A stretch of 64,000 nt of DNA. Origin: Desulfosarcina sp. BuS5 (GTDB lineage: Bacteria; Desulfobacterota; Desulfobacteria; Desulfobacterales; BuS5). Positions within the stretch are counted from its first letter, which is position 1. Every line of letters begins with the position of its first letter. The position numbers and the translations under genes are program-made. The stretch lies in contig NZ_CP087952.1 in NCBI RefSeq assembly GCF_028752835.1, forward strand, positions 3,842,501 through 3,906,500, given 5' to 3'. Positions 38,200 through 47,790 of this stretch are shown piece after piece. Under the pieces are notes generated by a model. That model was not told where the DNA came from, made no database searches, and saw only the letters and a list, made by a program, of their open reading frames with translations.

Positions 38200-38229
38200 G
38201 ATGGTTCGTCCAATTCTTTCGATGTCATT

Positions 38230-38613
38230 TCATTTAGCCAACAGCCTTGCCTCATTAATCACCTCAAGAATTGAAGGTTTTTCGGTACCAGTTACTTTAT
38301 CTGAAAGGTGTTTGTGATGGGGGAAACCCTCAAGATCAGGAAAATGTGGTGTGTTGTCATATCGAAAAACAAGTTTGTTTTGCTTGTCCTGAAAATGATA
38401 GCGATAGCCAAGATGAATGAGTTGACCTGCTTCAACAATAGCAGCTTCATTAAGCTCCAGCAGATATCCATTCAAAAAGCGAACTCGAATTCGCAAGTTC
38501 ACACGATTAGTCGCAAGAAGCTCCTCTTCATAGTGCTCAACTTTGGCATTTTCTAACTCTCGAACCTCGATCGCAATATCTCCAAGGTATTGAGATAGCA
38601 AATCAAGCAACAT
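38230..38613 (-). CDS. TumE-like toxin (DUF6516), second locus
   Basis: The 127-residue paralogue of the protein at 18807 has VRFLNGYLLELNEAAIVE, GYRYHFQDKQNKLVFRYDNT and FPHHKHLSDKV. Sequence identity to the first is low but the motif order is the same. It overlaps the upstream partner by 11 nt. Confidence 0.72.
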   Translation of the reverse strand: MLLDLLSQYLGDIAIEVRELENAKVEHYEEELLATNRVNLRIRVRFLNGYLLELNEAAIVEAGQLIHLGYRYHFQDKQNKLVFRYDNTPHFPDLEGFPHHKHLSDKVTGTEKPSILEVINEARLLAK

Positions 38614-38833
38614 GCCGCAGGCCTTTTTCTATTTCAAGACTAATCTTCATATAATATTGATAGTCATTCCCCCATTCGACGAAATCAATAGAATCTTCCA
38701 TCTGTCCCTTGCAGAATTTATCGAAAAACTCCTCCGATGCCATCCGGTATCGATCCTCATAAACGCTTAGGCGCTTAGCAACAGCTACAAGGGCGTCTAC
38801 AGGTGAATCATACTCAATTCTTTGTTTACGCAT
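38603..38833 (-). CDS. Putative antitoxin partner of second TumE-like toxin
   Basis: The 76-residue protein has DRYRMASEEFFDKFCKGQM and FVEWGNDYQYYMKI, the counterpart of the second half of the protein at 19174-19476. AGGAGG lies just upstream of ATG 38833. Confidence 0.65.
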   Translation of the reverse strand: MRKQRIEYDSPVDALVAVAKRLSVYEDRYRMASEEFFDKFCKGQMEDSIDFVEWGNDYQYYMKISLEIEKGLRHVA

Positions 38834-39032
38834 AGCTCCTCCTTAGTTTGTCCCTAAAAGTCTTCAACTTATTTTGATACCTTTTTTAATTATCTTTTTA
38901 ACAAAAAAATATTACAAATTCAGGGTATTGTCAATTCTTTAAAATTTTCAATGTCTTTTAAATCGGGGGGAGTATAGGGACGTCTATGATATTATGCTTT
39001 ACTTAGAAATAATTATATGATACATCTTAAAC

Positions 39033-40170
39033 ATGGCACGAAAAGCGAGAATAGATGCACCTGGAGCATTGCATCATATAATTGTCAGGGGGATAGAACG
39101 TAAGAAAATTTTCAGATCAGATTAGGATCGGAAAAACTTTTTAAATCGGCTCAATAATTTGATTCCTGAAACACAAACCGAGTGTTTTGCATGGGTATTG
39201 ATTCCAAATCACGTCCACTTATTATTAAAAACCGGATTGATTCCGGTTTCTGTGTTAATGAGTCGTTTGCTCACCGGATACGCGGTATGGTTCAATAAGA
39301 AATACCGTCGCCACGGTCAACTTTTTCAAAACAGGTACAAGTCAATTTTATGCCAGGAAGATATATATCTAAAGGAATTGGTGCGTTATATCCACTTAAA
39401 CCCGTTGAGGGCGGGTCTTGTGGAAGATATGAAAAGCCTGGATAAATATAAGTGGTGCGGTCACAGTGTTCTGATGAATAAAGCCAGTGAGGAATGGCAG
39501 AATATCGATTATGTTTATAAACTGTTTTCCGGCAAAAAAAGATTGGCAATAAAAGGGTATCGAGCGTTTGTGGAAAAAGGTATAAGCGCAGGTAAACGGC
39601 AGGATCTTACCGGTGGTGGATTATTAAGGAGTATAGGCGGCTGGTCGGTTCTCAAAGATTTTCGCAAAGCAGGCATACGTGTTAAGGGAGATGAACGCAT
39701 TTTAGGTGACAGTGATTTTGTTGAAAATGTTTTAAAGGCCGCCGAAGAAGAATTTGAGCAGAAATATGAATTAAGAGCCAAAGGTTATGATTTCAATCGG
39801 GTAATACAGCGGGTTGCCGAAGTGATGGGCATGGAGATTGAGCAGGTAACGGCTTTCGGGAAATCACCGCCAACAGTTAAAGCGCGAAGTCTTTTATGTT
39901 TTTGGGCTCATCGAAAGCTCGGCATGACAACTATTGAAATTGGAAAAAAGCTGAATATATGCCAATCAGCGGTAAGTCGTTCATCCATAAGAGGTGAAAA
40001 AATTGAAAGAGAAAACAGATTTGAGTTGATAAGGGTGTTGCAAAGTAAAAAAACTTTTATAATAAAATCAATTAGTTAACCCAGAAAAACCCCATTTTTC
40101 CATTATGGCGTAACTATTTGTTTTAACTACCGATAATAACAATCTTTGCAACACCCTTTTGATAGGGTAA
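39033..40170 (+). pseudogene. RAYT-like transposase gene of copy 9 (nonsense + MITE)
   Basis: TAT to TAG at 39123-39125 stops translation after 30 residues, upstream of the HUH motif. A downstream start could give a ~306-residue product that keeps HUH but replaces the last residues by MITE-encoded ones. Confidence 0.85.
40031..40158 (-). mobile_element. 128-bp MITE, reversed copy in RAYT copy 9
   Basis: The terminal repeats AAGGGTGTTGCAAAG and their complement are exact. The flanking duplication is TTGAT (40026-40030, 40159-40163). The interior is inverted relative to the three other copies. Confidence 0.92.
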
Positions 40171-40207
40171 AAACGCATAATATCATAGACGTCCCCATAC
40201 CTGCCCC

Positions 40208-40374
40208 ATATACTGCCATGAACAGTTTAATGAACCTGTATCAATAAAGAGGATTCGTCAGCTTAGAAATACCATCCAGAACGAATTACGTACTGACGAA
40301 AAAAAACGTATGGTCTAATAATCTGATTATCAAAGAGCAAATGCTATATGCAAAAACTTAACCGGACACTACTG
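40208..40374 (+). mobile_element. Remnant of the IS4 element, transposase 3' end
   Basis: 167 bp match the transposase C-terminus (codons for YCHEQFNEPVSIKRIRQL onward) and the end AACCGGACACTACTG of the IS at 13747-15054, here in reverse orientation. RAYT copy 9 cuts it. Confidence 0.9.
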
Positions 40375-40396
40375 AGTTTTTGATATATTTCAATCC

Positions 40397-40795
40397 TCAC
40401 CAAAAAGTTCTAAGCCCAAATTTATGATATGCTTTGAAATCGCGATCCTTTGATAGCAAGGTCATTTTTCGCTGAATAGCCTGCCAGATAATGATACGGT
40501 CAAAGGGGTCCTTGTGTGTGAGCTTTGGCAACTTATGGAAATTAGATGCTTCAGCGGCGGTGATCGATAATATTTCCAGACTCATCTGAACGGCAAAATC
40601 AGGCAATTCTTCCGGCATTACTCCAGTCAATTCGAGTTTTCCAAGTGCATACTTCAAGGAAATTTCCCAGAATGTAACTACACTGACAGCCACGTCATTG
40701 TTCGGAGACTTTATCTCACTAATTACTGCCTCGCTCAATTTGTCGGGGGTAAAAAGCAACCATAAAAATACATGGGTATCCAGTAATAAGTTCAT
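40397..40795 (-). CDS. VapC-like PIN-domain toxin (second)
   Basis: The 132-residue protein starts MNLLLDTHVFLWLLFTP, with SVVTFWEISLKYALGKLEL (Glu), HKDPFDRIIIWQAI and LLSKDRDF, the acidic set of DTHxxLW-type PIN RNases. It overlaps the antitoxin stop by 4 nt. Confidence 0.88.
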   Translation of the reverse strand: MNLLLDTHVFLWLLFTPDKLSEAVISEIKSPNNDVAVSVVTFWEISLKYALGKLELTGVMPEELPDFAVQMSLEILSITAAEASNFHKLPKLTHKDPFDRIIIWQAIQRKMTLLSKDRDFKAYHKFGLRTFW

Positions 40796-41031
40796 GAGGC
40801 AAGCATTTCTTTCTCACTAATCTTAAAGTCGTCATGGATTATGCATCCGGCCCGGTCCTTAAGTAAGCCAATACTCCTTTCCTGTGTAGAGGTATAGGCT
40901 GAATATGGTACAATTACAGCGACTTTTTCCCGTTTTTTGCCGTAACTTATAACAATTTCCTGACCACTTCTTATTTTTTTCAAAACTTCCGAAAAATCGG
41001 TTTTCAGTTCTCCTATCGTAAGTGTTTGCAT
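40792..41031 (-). CDS. Phd/YefM-type antitoxin (second)
   Basis: This 79-residue protein reads MQTLTIGELKTDFSEVLKKI with GQEIVISYGKKREKVAVIVP, the Phd fold. Start 41031 is chosen because GGAGG lies 6 nt upstream of this ATG. The C-terminal acidic tail (KISEKEMLAS) probably binds the PIN toxin. Confidence 0.85.
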   Translation of the reverse strand: MQTLTIGELKTDFSEVLKKIRSGQEIVISYGKKREKVAVIVPYSAYTSTQERSIGLLKDRAGCIIHDDFKISEKEMLAS

Positions 41032-41265
41032 ATGAGCCTCCTTCATATTGTGCATTTATGCAACATTACACAGTTCTTGACAACTTGTCAAGAACAAAAA
41101 AACAACAAGGGAGAGCGGGAATAGCTGGGCAGGGCGTGAATGAAAGATCATTTTCTTGATCAGGTGGGCGTTTGAAACAACTAATCCCGCAGAGCCATTT
41201 ACGATTTCAGCAAAAATAAACCATGCAGCCATACAATAAAGGGAACATCATTTTTAGGCTGAACC

Positions 41266-41520
41266 CTACAGGAAATTCCCTTCGTCAATTTCATCAACCC
41301 TGACTTTTGAAGACAGTGCTGAATAGAATTCAATAATGCTGATATCTGAGATTATAAATTCAGCGTCTGATTCTGTAAATAATCTGTTTATAAGATCGCT
41401 GCCATCTTCCCAGTGATATCGTTTGACAATAGCGCTGGTGTCGAAAAAAATATTTGCTCAAACTCTTTCCTCTCTGCCTTTGATAAAGGCATTTGATTAA
41501 CTGTAGGTATCAAAGGGACA
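41266..41520 (-). pseudogene. Decayed PIN toxin and antitoxin remnant
   Basis: One frame (41266-~41454) reads NIFFDTSAIVKRYHWEDGSD and continues ~62 residues to a stop, the N-terminal half of a PIN protein with its first Asp. It has no start because TGA and a shifted frame lie just upstream. The other frame begins at ATG near 41522 (MDVPLIPTVNQMPLSKAERK) and looks like a small antitoxin whose stop is lost. Confidence 0.6.
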
Positions 41521-41722
41521 TCCATTGGAATATTGGGCAGCCTTCATTTTCAGTTTATGTTTACTTTGGATAAAAAATTGAATTTATTTTTGAGCGAGCC
41601 CTTATGAACGAGAAGAACGAGAACAAGATAAAATATATAAGGCACAGAGGCGGAAGGCAACAAAAAAATCAGATGTTTTGCAAGGTTATCATTTTTTAAA
41701 GGTCTTGGGGGAGTATAGGGAC

Positions 41723-42832
41723 GGGGGGAGTATAGGGACGTCTATGAGATTATGCTTTACTTAGAAATAATTATATGATACATCTTAAACATGGCACGAA
41801 AAGCGAGAATAGATGCACCTGGAGCATTGCATCATATAATTGTCAGGGGGATAGAACGTAAGAAAATTTTCAGATCAGATTAGGATCGGAAAAACTTTTT
41901 AAATCGGCTCAATAATTTGATTCCTGAAACACAAACCGAGTGTTTTGCATGGGTATTGATTCCAAATCACGTCCACTTATTATTAAAAACCGGATTGATT
42001 CCGGTTTCTGTGTTAATGAGTCGTTTGCTCACCGGATACGCGGTATGGTTCAATAAGAAATACCGTCGCCACGGTCAACTTTTTCAAAACAGGTACAAGT
42101 CAATTTTATGCCAGGAAGATATATATCTAAAGGAATTGGTGCGTTATATCCACTTAAACCCGTTGAGGGCGGGTCTTGTGGAAGATATGAAAAGCCTGGA
42201 TAAATATAAGTGGTGCGGTCACAGTGTTCTGATGAATAAAGCCAGTGAGGAATGGCAGAATATCGATTATGTTTATAAACTGTTTTCCGGCAAAAAAAGA
42301 TTGGCAATAAAAGGGTATCGAGCGTTTGTGGAAAAAGGTATAAGCGCAGGTAAACGGCAGGAACTTACCGGTGGTGGATTATTAAGGAGTATAGGCGACT
42401 GGTCGGTTCTCAAAGATTTTCGCAAAGCAGGCATACGTGTTAAGGGAGATGAACGCATTTTAGATGACAGTGATTTTGTTGAAAATGTTTTAAAGGCCGC
42501 CGAAGAAGAATTTGAGCAGAAATATGAATTAAGAGCCAAAGGTTATGATTTCAATCGGGTAATGCAGCGGGTTGCCGAAGTGATGGGCATGGAGATTGAG
42601 CAGGTAACGGCTTTCGGGAAATCACCGCCAACAGTTAAAGCGCGAAGTCTTTTATGTTTTTGGGCTCATCGAAAGCTCGGCATGACAACCATTGAAATTG
42701 GAAAAAAGCTGAATATATGCCAATCAGCGCTAAGTCGTTCATCCATAAGAGGTGAAAAAATTGAAAGAGAAAACAGATTTGAGTTGATAGGGTAAAAACG
42801 CATAATATCATAGACGTCCCCATACCTGCCCC
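41723..42832 (+). mobile_element. RAYT-like element copy 10, preceded by a partial left end
   Basis: A partial left end GGGGGAGTATAGGGAC (41707-41722) precedes the full one. The right end is canonical. Confidence 0.9.
41791..42795 (+). pseudogene. RAYT-like transposase gene of copy 10 (nonsense)
   Basis: It carries the same Tyr31-to-amber change as copy 9 and the same silent or private changes, plus KRQEL, IGDWSV, RVMQRV and QSALSR. Everything downstream of the amber codon is open, so the defect is one base change. Confidence 0.87.
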
Positions 42833-42981
42833 AACCTTGTTGCTCAATCGTAACATGTTGCGGTGTCTTTTAAGTCTCCTGAATATGTCTTGGCAATGTG
42901 GCTGATGCTTTAGCAGGACAAGGTGGCAGGGATGATGGTTGAGGCGGAATTTAAGTAACTTAAATAATATATAAAAATAGT

Positions 42982-43011
42982 TCCTGTCCCCTTATTTCCT
43001 GTCCCCTTATT
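42982..43011. repeat. 15-bp direct repeat TCCTGTCCCCTTATT
   Basis: Two adjacent units lie just upstream of the glycosidase start. The complement contains AAGGGGAC, the motif also found at RAYT ends. Confidence 0.7.
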
Positions 43012-43028
43012 TATTATGGAGAAAAATA

Positions 43029-45146
43029 ATGAATCTAAAAAATAGATCTTTAGCCTGTATAGCCTGCATAATATCCTATGTTAACATGCTATTACTGATT
43101 TTTTGTGTGCTTGTTTATTTGGGTATTTCTTGTACTTGCGCTTTCTGCTCCCCTGAATATTCTGCTCAGATTTCTTTTGTAGGGAAAACAGTCGATAAAT
43201 ATGATTTTGAAAGAATAACTATTCCCATTATGGTCAAAAATACCGGTTCTAAAACATGGGATTCTTTTGCTTCAAAAGGACCGGTTTTCATATCATATCA
43301 TTTATTGTCCGGGGATAATGGGAAAATGTTGATCTACGATAATATCAGGACCCCGTTTCGACAGGCAATTGCTTCTGGTACAAAGCAAATAATTAATCTT
43401 AATGTTCAACCTCTTCAACCCGGTAAATATATTCTTCAGATTGATTTGGTTGCGGAAGGAGTAATCTGGTTTAATGACCAGGGAACAAAGCCGTTAAATG
43501 TACCCCTTAATATTATTCAATCGCCGACTAATATTTCAAAGCCAAAATATAAATTAAAAAATTTTAGTCCTGATCCGGTATGGTATGTTGAAGGAATGCC
43601 GGATATCAACTATTGCTCATTACTTTCTGAAAAAACTCTTGAAGATAATTTTTTATCATTTAAATTTAAAAGTATTCCTGTTTATGGATTTGCTGCAGGT
43701 TCAGGATATCCACAAATCTGGATTCGGGATTCAGCTACGATCATGCCTGCAGCCCGCTGCACCCACACTGAATCCGAATTGATTTCATGGATAATGGCTC
43801 ATTTAACCATACAAAAGCAGGATGGAGAATTGCAGGACTGGATAATGGCAAATGGCAAGTTTGGCAAAAACACCGTGGAAAGTGATCAGGAATCAAGTTT
43901 GATTATTGCTGCCTATGAAATTTCGAAAACCATAGGTTATAAATGGCTGCAAAAAGATGTAGGATCAAAATCAATTTTACTCCGTTTGAATGATGCTTTA
44001 AATTTTCTTTTTGTTTATAGACTTGATTTGAAAACAGGATTAATTAAGTCCGGCTATACTGCTGATTGGGGTGATGTGAGTAATGAATTTCCTGATCAAA
44101 GGGCTGTTGATCTGCAAAAAGGATCCAGCGAAGTAGTTGGAATTTATACTAATGCTTTAGCTTTTGGTGCGGCAGAAAAATTATCATTTTTGTTTGATGT
44201 AACCGGTAACAAGGGGAAAGCAACTTATTGGAAAACAAAGGCTTCAGCATTAAGGAACAGCATACAACGCAATCTATGGCAGGAAAATAAGGGCTTTTTT
44301 TGTATTCATCAGCATGTGGATGGCTCAAATAACAGCAATGTTGATGAAAGGAATATATTTCCCATGGGAGGTAATGCAGTAGCTATTGAAATGGGTGTAG
44401 CAACGCCAGTGCAGATTAAGCGTATAATTGACCAGGCCGTTTATCGGCAGCAACTTTTTAATTTTTCTACCATAAGTGGAGTTTTGCTGCCGCCTTACCC
44501 AAAAGATTTTTTTAAGCACCCTGCGCTTGACGATTACTTTGAATACCAGAATGGCGGACAATGGGATTGGTTTGGAGGTCGTCTTGTGTTGCAGATGTTT
44601 ATTAATAATCGTCAGGAAGCTTTTAATAAATTGGAGCAAATTTGCCACAAGGCATTTCTTAATAAAGGTTTTTTTGAGTGGGATACCATGGATGGAAAAG
44701 GGCAAGGCTCATCCCACTATTCCGGTAGTGCTGCATCAATATACAGGTCTGTTGTAGAAGGCCTTTTCGGTATTGACTGGAATTATAAACAAGTGCGCAT
44801 CCAACCCCGTCTATCACATCATACCGGATATATATATGTTCCTCAAATTGAGAATAAAAGATATTTATCATATATTTATAAATGTAAGATGTCACCTAAT
44901 TCCGACAAACTGTATGTTAAATTTTCTTTTGGTTCCAATCTGACATGCCCCATTACACTCGTTCTGCCAAAATCATATAATAATAACGATGATGATGATA
45001 ATTATAATTATGCCTGCTTGAAAATAAATGGTAAGCTGGCCTTATCAAATGCGGGTAGTACTTTTGATCATGATAATATGATCAGGATTGATTTAAATGA
45101 GGGGCAAATCGAACTTGTAACTGAATATAAAAAAATATCTAAATAA
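43029..45146 (+). CDS. Exported (alpha/alpha)6-barrel glycosidase with N-terminal beta-sandwich
   Basis: The 705-residue protein has a signal peptide or anchor (VNMLLLIFCVLVYLGISCTCAFC, 18-40). Residues ~48-165 are the module shared with the GT-C and FkbM proteins here (PVFISYHLLSGDNG, DNIRTPF, LVAEGVIWFNDQG). Residues ~180-620 form an (alpha/alpha)6 barrel of the GH15/GH63-like type: YPQIWIRDSATIMPAAR, ESDQESSLIIAAYE, SGYTADWGDVS, and GGQWDWFGGRLVLQMF, with plausible catalytic acids. A C-terminal beta domain follows. It probably trims an alpha-linked glycan in the periplasm. GGAG precedes ATG 43029. A 59-bp piece of a paralogue lies at 17273. Confidence 0.78.
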   Translation: MNLKNRSLACIACIISYVNMLLLIFCVLVYLGISCTCAFCSPEYSAQISFVGKTVDKYDFERITIPIMVKNTGSKTWDSFASKGPVFISYHLLSGDNGKMLIYDNIRTPFRQAIASGTKQIINLNVQPLQPGKYILQIDLVAEGVIWFNDQGTKPLNVPLNIIQSPTNISKPKYKLKNFSPDPVWYVEGMPDINYCSLLSEKTLEDNFLSFKFKSIPVYGFAAGSGYPQIWIRDSATIMPAARCTHTESELISWIMAHLTIQKQDGELQDWIMANGKFGKNTVESDQESSLIIAAYEISKTIGYKWLQKDVGSKSILLRLNDALNFLFVYRLDLKTGLIKSGYTADWGDVSNEFPDQRAVDLQKGSSEVVGIYTNALAFGAAEKLSFLFDVTGNKGKATYWKTKASALRNSIQRNLWQENKGFFCIHQHVDGSNNSNVDERNIFPMGGNAVAIEMGVATPVQIKRIIDQAVYRQQLFNFSTISGVLLPPYPKDFFKHPALDDYFEYQNGGQWDWFGGRLVLQMFINNRQEAFNKLEQICHKAFLNKGFFEWDTMDGKGQGSSHYSGSAASIYRSVVEGLFGIDWNYKQVRIQPRLSHHTGYIYVPQIENKRYLSYIYKCKMSPNSDKLYVKFSFGSNLTCPITLVLPKSYNNNDDDDNYNYACLKINGKLALSNAGSTFDHDNMIRIDLNEGQIELVTEYKKISK

Positions 45147-45294
45147 GGAAATAAATGGGATGTTGCTCTTCAAGAGAATAGAATAAGAGTGAATAAAGGG
45201 GACACTATGAATAAAGGGGGAGTATAGGGGGGAGTATAGGGACGTCTATGATATTATGCTTTACTTAGAAATAATTATATGATACATCTTAAAC

Positions 45295-46432
45295 ATGGCA
45301 CGAAAAGCGAGAATAGATGCACCTGGAGCACTGCATCATATAATTGTCAGGGGGATAGAACGTAAGAAAATTTTCAGATCAGATTATGATCGGAAAAACT
45401 TTTTAAATCGGCTCAATAATTTGATTCCTGAAACACAAACCGAGTGTTTTGCATGGGTATTGATTCCAAACCACGTCCACTTATTATTAAAAACCGGATT
45501 GATTCCGGTTTCTGTGTTAATGAGTCGTTTGCTCACCGGATACGCGGTATGGTTCAATAAGAAATACCGTCGCCACGGTCAACTTTTTCAAAACAGGTAC
45601 AAGTCGATTTTATGCCAGGAAGATATATATCTAAAGGAATTGGTGCGTTATATCCACTTAAACCCGTTGAGGGCGGGTCTTGTGGAAGATATGAAAAGCC
45701 TGGATAAATATAAGTGGTGCGGTCACAGTGTTCTGATGAATAAAGCCAGTGAGGAATGGCAGAATATCGATTATGTTTATAAACTGTTTTCCGGCAAAAA
45801 AAGATTGGCAATAAAAGGGTATCGAGCGTTTGTGGAAAAAGGTATAAGCGCAGGTAAACGGCAGGATCTTACCGGTGGTGGATTATTAAGGAGTATAGGC
45901 GGCTGGTCGGTTCTCAAAGATTTTCGCAAAGCAGGCATACGTGTTAAGGGAGATGAACGCATTTTAGGTGACAGTGATTTTGTTGAAAATGTTTTAAAAA
46001 GGGTGTTGCAAAGATTGTTATTATCGGTAGTTAAAACAAATAGTTACGCCATAATGGAAAAATGGGGTTTTTCTGGGTTAACTAATTGATTTTATTATAA
46101 AAGTTTTTTTACTTTGCAACACCCTTTTAAAGGCCGCCGAAGAAGAATTTGGGGGGAAATATGAATTAAGAGCCAAAGGTTATGATTTCAATCGGGTAAT
46201 ACAGCGGGTTGCCGAAGTAATGGGCATGGAGATTGAGCAGGTAACGGCTTTCGGGAAATCACCGCCAACAGTTAAAGCGCGAAGTCTTTTATGTTTTTGG
46301 GCTCATCGAAAGCTCGGCATGACAACCATTGAAATTGGAAAAAAGCTGAATATATGCCAATCAGCGGTAAGTCGTTCATCCATAAGAGGTGAAAAAATTG
46401 AAAGAGAAAACAGATTTGAGTTGATAGGGTAA
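45295..46432 (+). pseudogene. RAYT-like transposase gene of copy 11 (MITE-interrupted)
   Basis: The frame is intact for 234 residues, then enters the MITE and stops after 30 foreign residues (46089). The C-terminal DnaA-like part resumes at 46132-46432. The truncated product would keep the whole Y1 domain but lose the DnaA-like domain. Confidence 0.88.
45999..46126 (+). mobile_element. 128-bp MITE in RAYT copy 11
   Basis: Ends AAGGGTGTTGCAAAG and complement; target duplication TTAAA (45994-45998, 46127-46131). No coding capacity, so it must be moved by a transposase encoded elsewhere. Confidence 0.93.
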
Positions 46433-46469
46433 AAACGCATAATATCATAGACGTCCCTATACCTGCCCC

Positions 46470-46981
46470 AATAAGAGAAAATATCAGGTAAAAAATTGTC
46501 TGATAATATTTTTCGTAACCGTTCACGGTTACAAGCGGCATAATTTCCTGTTTATAAATTGAATCTCAGGCCATCAACGTAAGGCGGGACAGCTACTTTA
46601 GTGGATTCGTCGCTTACGCTCCTTAATCCACCCTACGGTTCAAGAGCAACGTAAATTTGTAGGGTGGATTAAGCGAAGCGAATCCACCGAAACCCGCTGT
46701 ATTTTTCAACCGTTAACTGTGAATCTATAACCGTGAATGGTTACTATTTTTCTTTGTTTATTTGAAGATCGTATGGAATGTTGGCAAAAAAGACGCGCAA
46801 GGTATTAAAAAATATTTCAAAATCATGCCCGCGCAGCGCATCAATCAACTTCCATGCGTAACCATTAATCAACTCTCTTTCCACAAAAGAATATGCCTCG
46901 GCCAGGCATTCGATCATTGAATTTTTCACCTCAAAATTTGGATACGCCAGGGTATATCCCATCCTTTCCTTATCATAGCCT
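46470..46981 (-). pseudogene. AAA-ATPase/DUF1703 gene fragment
   Basis: Two pieces (46470-46514 and 46753-46981) match codons in the middle-to-late part of the gene at 29656-31206 (RMGYTLAYPNFEVKNSMIEC). They are separated by a 230-bp MITE and truncated on both sides by RAYT copies 11 and 12. Confidence 0.87.
46515..46744. mobile_element. 230-bp MITE with GTAACC ends
   Basis: Ends GTAACCGTTCACGGTTA and near-complement; 8-bp duplication TATTTTTC (46507-46514, 46745-46752) confirmed against the intact paralogous gene. The core contains a strong palindrome around TAGGGTGGATTAAGCGAAGC, a widely dispersed bacterial repeat. A solo copy of the end motif lies at 57621. Confidence 0.9.
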
Positions 46982-47032
46982 GGGGGGAGTATAGGGACGT
47001 CTATGATATTATGCTTTACTTAGAAATAATTA

Positions 47033-47277
47033 GGGTGCGGCTCTTTTAGGACAATCTTAGTTTTAATAAAATCAACAGGTTATCTAAATGGAAATTCAAA
47101 AAAATCAAAAATAACTATTCCTATGCAAACCCCTAAAGGATAACTATCCATTATTACATGAAAATTGATCAGAAAAAAACTTGTCAATATCGACGTCGAA
47201 TGTCTTTTCCACTTAACCAGCTGATTTTTAAGCCCTTATGACGAATAGACTTGTTCGTTTCTAAAAGAGCCGCACTC
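47033..47277. mobile_element. 245-bp MITE in the leader of RAYT copy 12
   Basis: Ends GGGTGCGGCTCTTTTAG and near-complement (one mismatch); 9-bp duplication AAATAATTA (47024-47032, 47278-47286). One end of a related copy survives at 17018-17030. Confidence 0.9.
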
Positions 47278-47790
47278 AAATAATTATATGATACATCTTA
47301 AACCTGGCACGAAAAGCGAGAATAGATGCACCTGGAGCACTGCATCATATAATTGTCAGGGGGATAGAACGTAAGAAAATTTTCAGATCAGATTATGATC
47401 GGAAAAACTTTTTAAATCGGCTCAATAATTTGATTCCTGAAACACAAACCGGGTGTTTTGCATGGGTATTGATTCCAAACCACGTCCACTTATTATTAAA
47501 AACCGGATTGATTCCGGTTTCTGTGTTAATGAGTCGTTTGCTCACCGGATACGCTGTATGGTTCAATAAGAAATACCGTCGCTACGGTCAACTTTTTCAA
47601 AACAGGTACAAGTCGATTTTATGCCAGGAAGATATATATCTAAAGGAATTGGTGCGTTATATCCACTTAAACCCGTTGAGGGCGGGTCTTATGGAAGATA
47701 TGAAAAGCCTGGATAAATATAAGTGGTGCGGTCACAGCGTTCTGATGAATAAAACCAGTGAGGAATGGCAGAATATCGATTATGTTTATA

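Larger units (their letters stand above)
38965..40207 (+). mobile_element. RAYT-like element copy 9, inactive, with 128-bp MITE
   Basis: The transposase gene (ATG 39033 to stop 40170) has an amber codon replacing Tyr31 and a MITE near its end. Further private changes (GCATTGCATC, CCAAATCACG) are shared only with copy 10. Ends are canonical. Confidence 0.9.
45227..46469 (+). mobile_element. RAYT-like element copy 11, with 128-bp MITE and partial extra left end
   Basis: A partial left end (GGGGGAGTATAG, ~45216-45227) runs directly into the full one. The right end reads CGTCCCTATACCTGCCCC. Confidence 0.9.
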
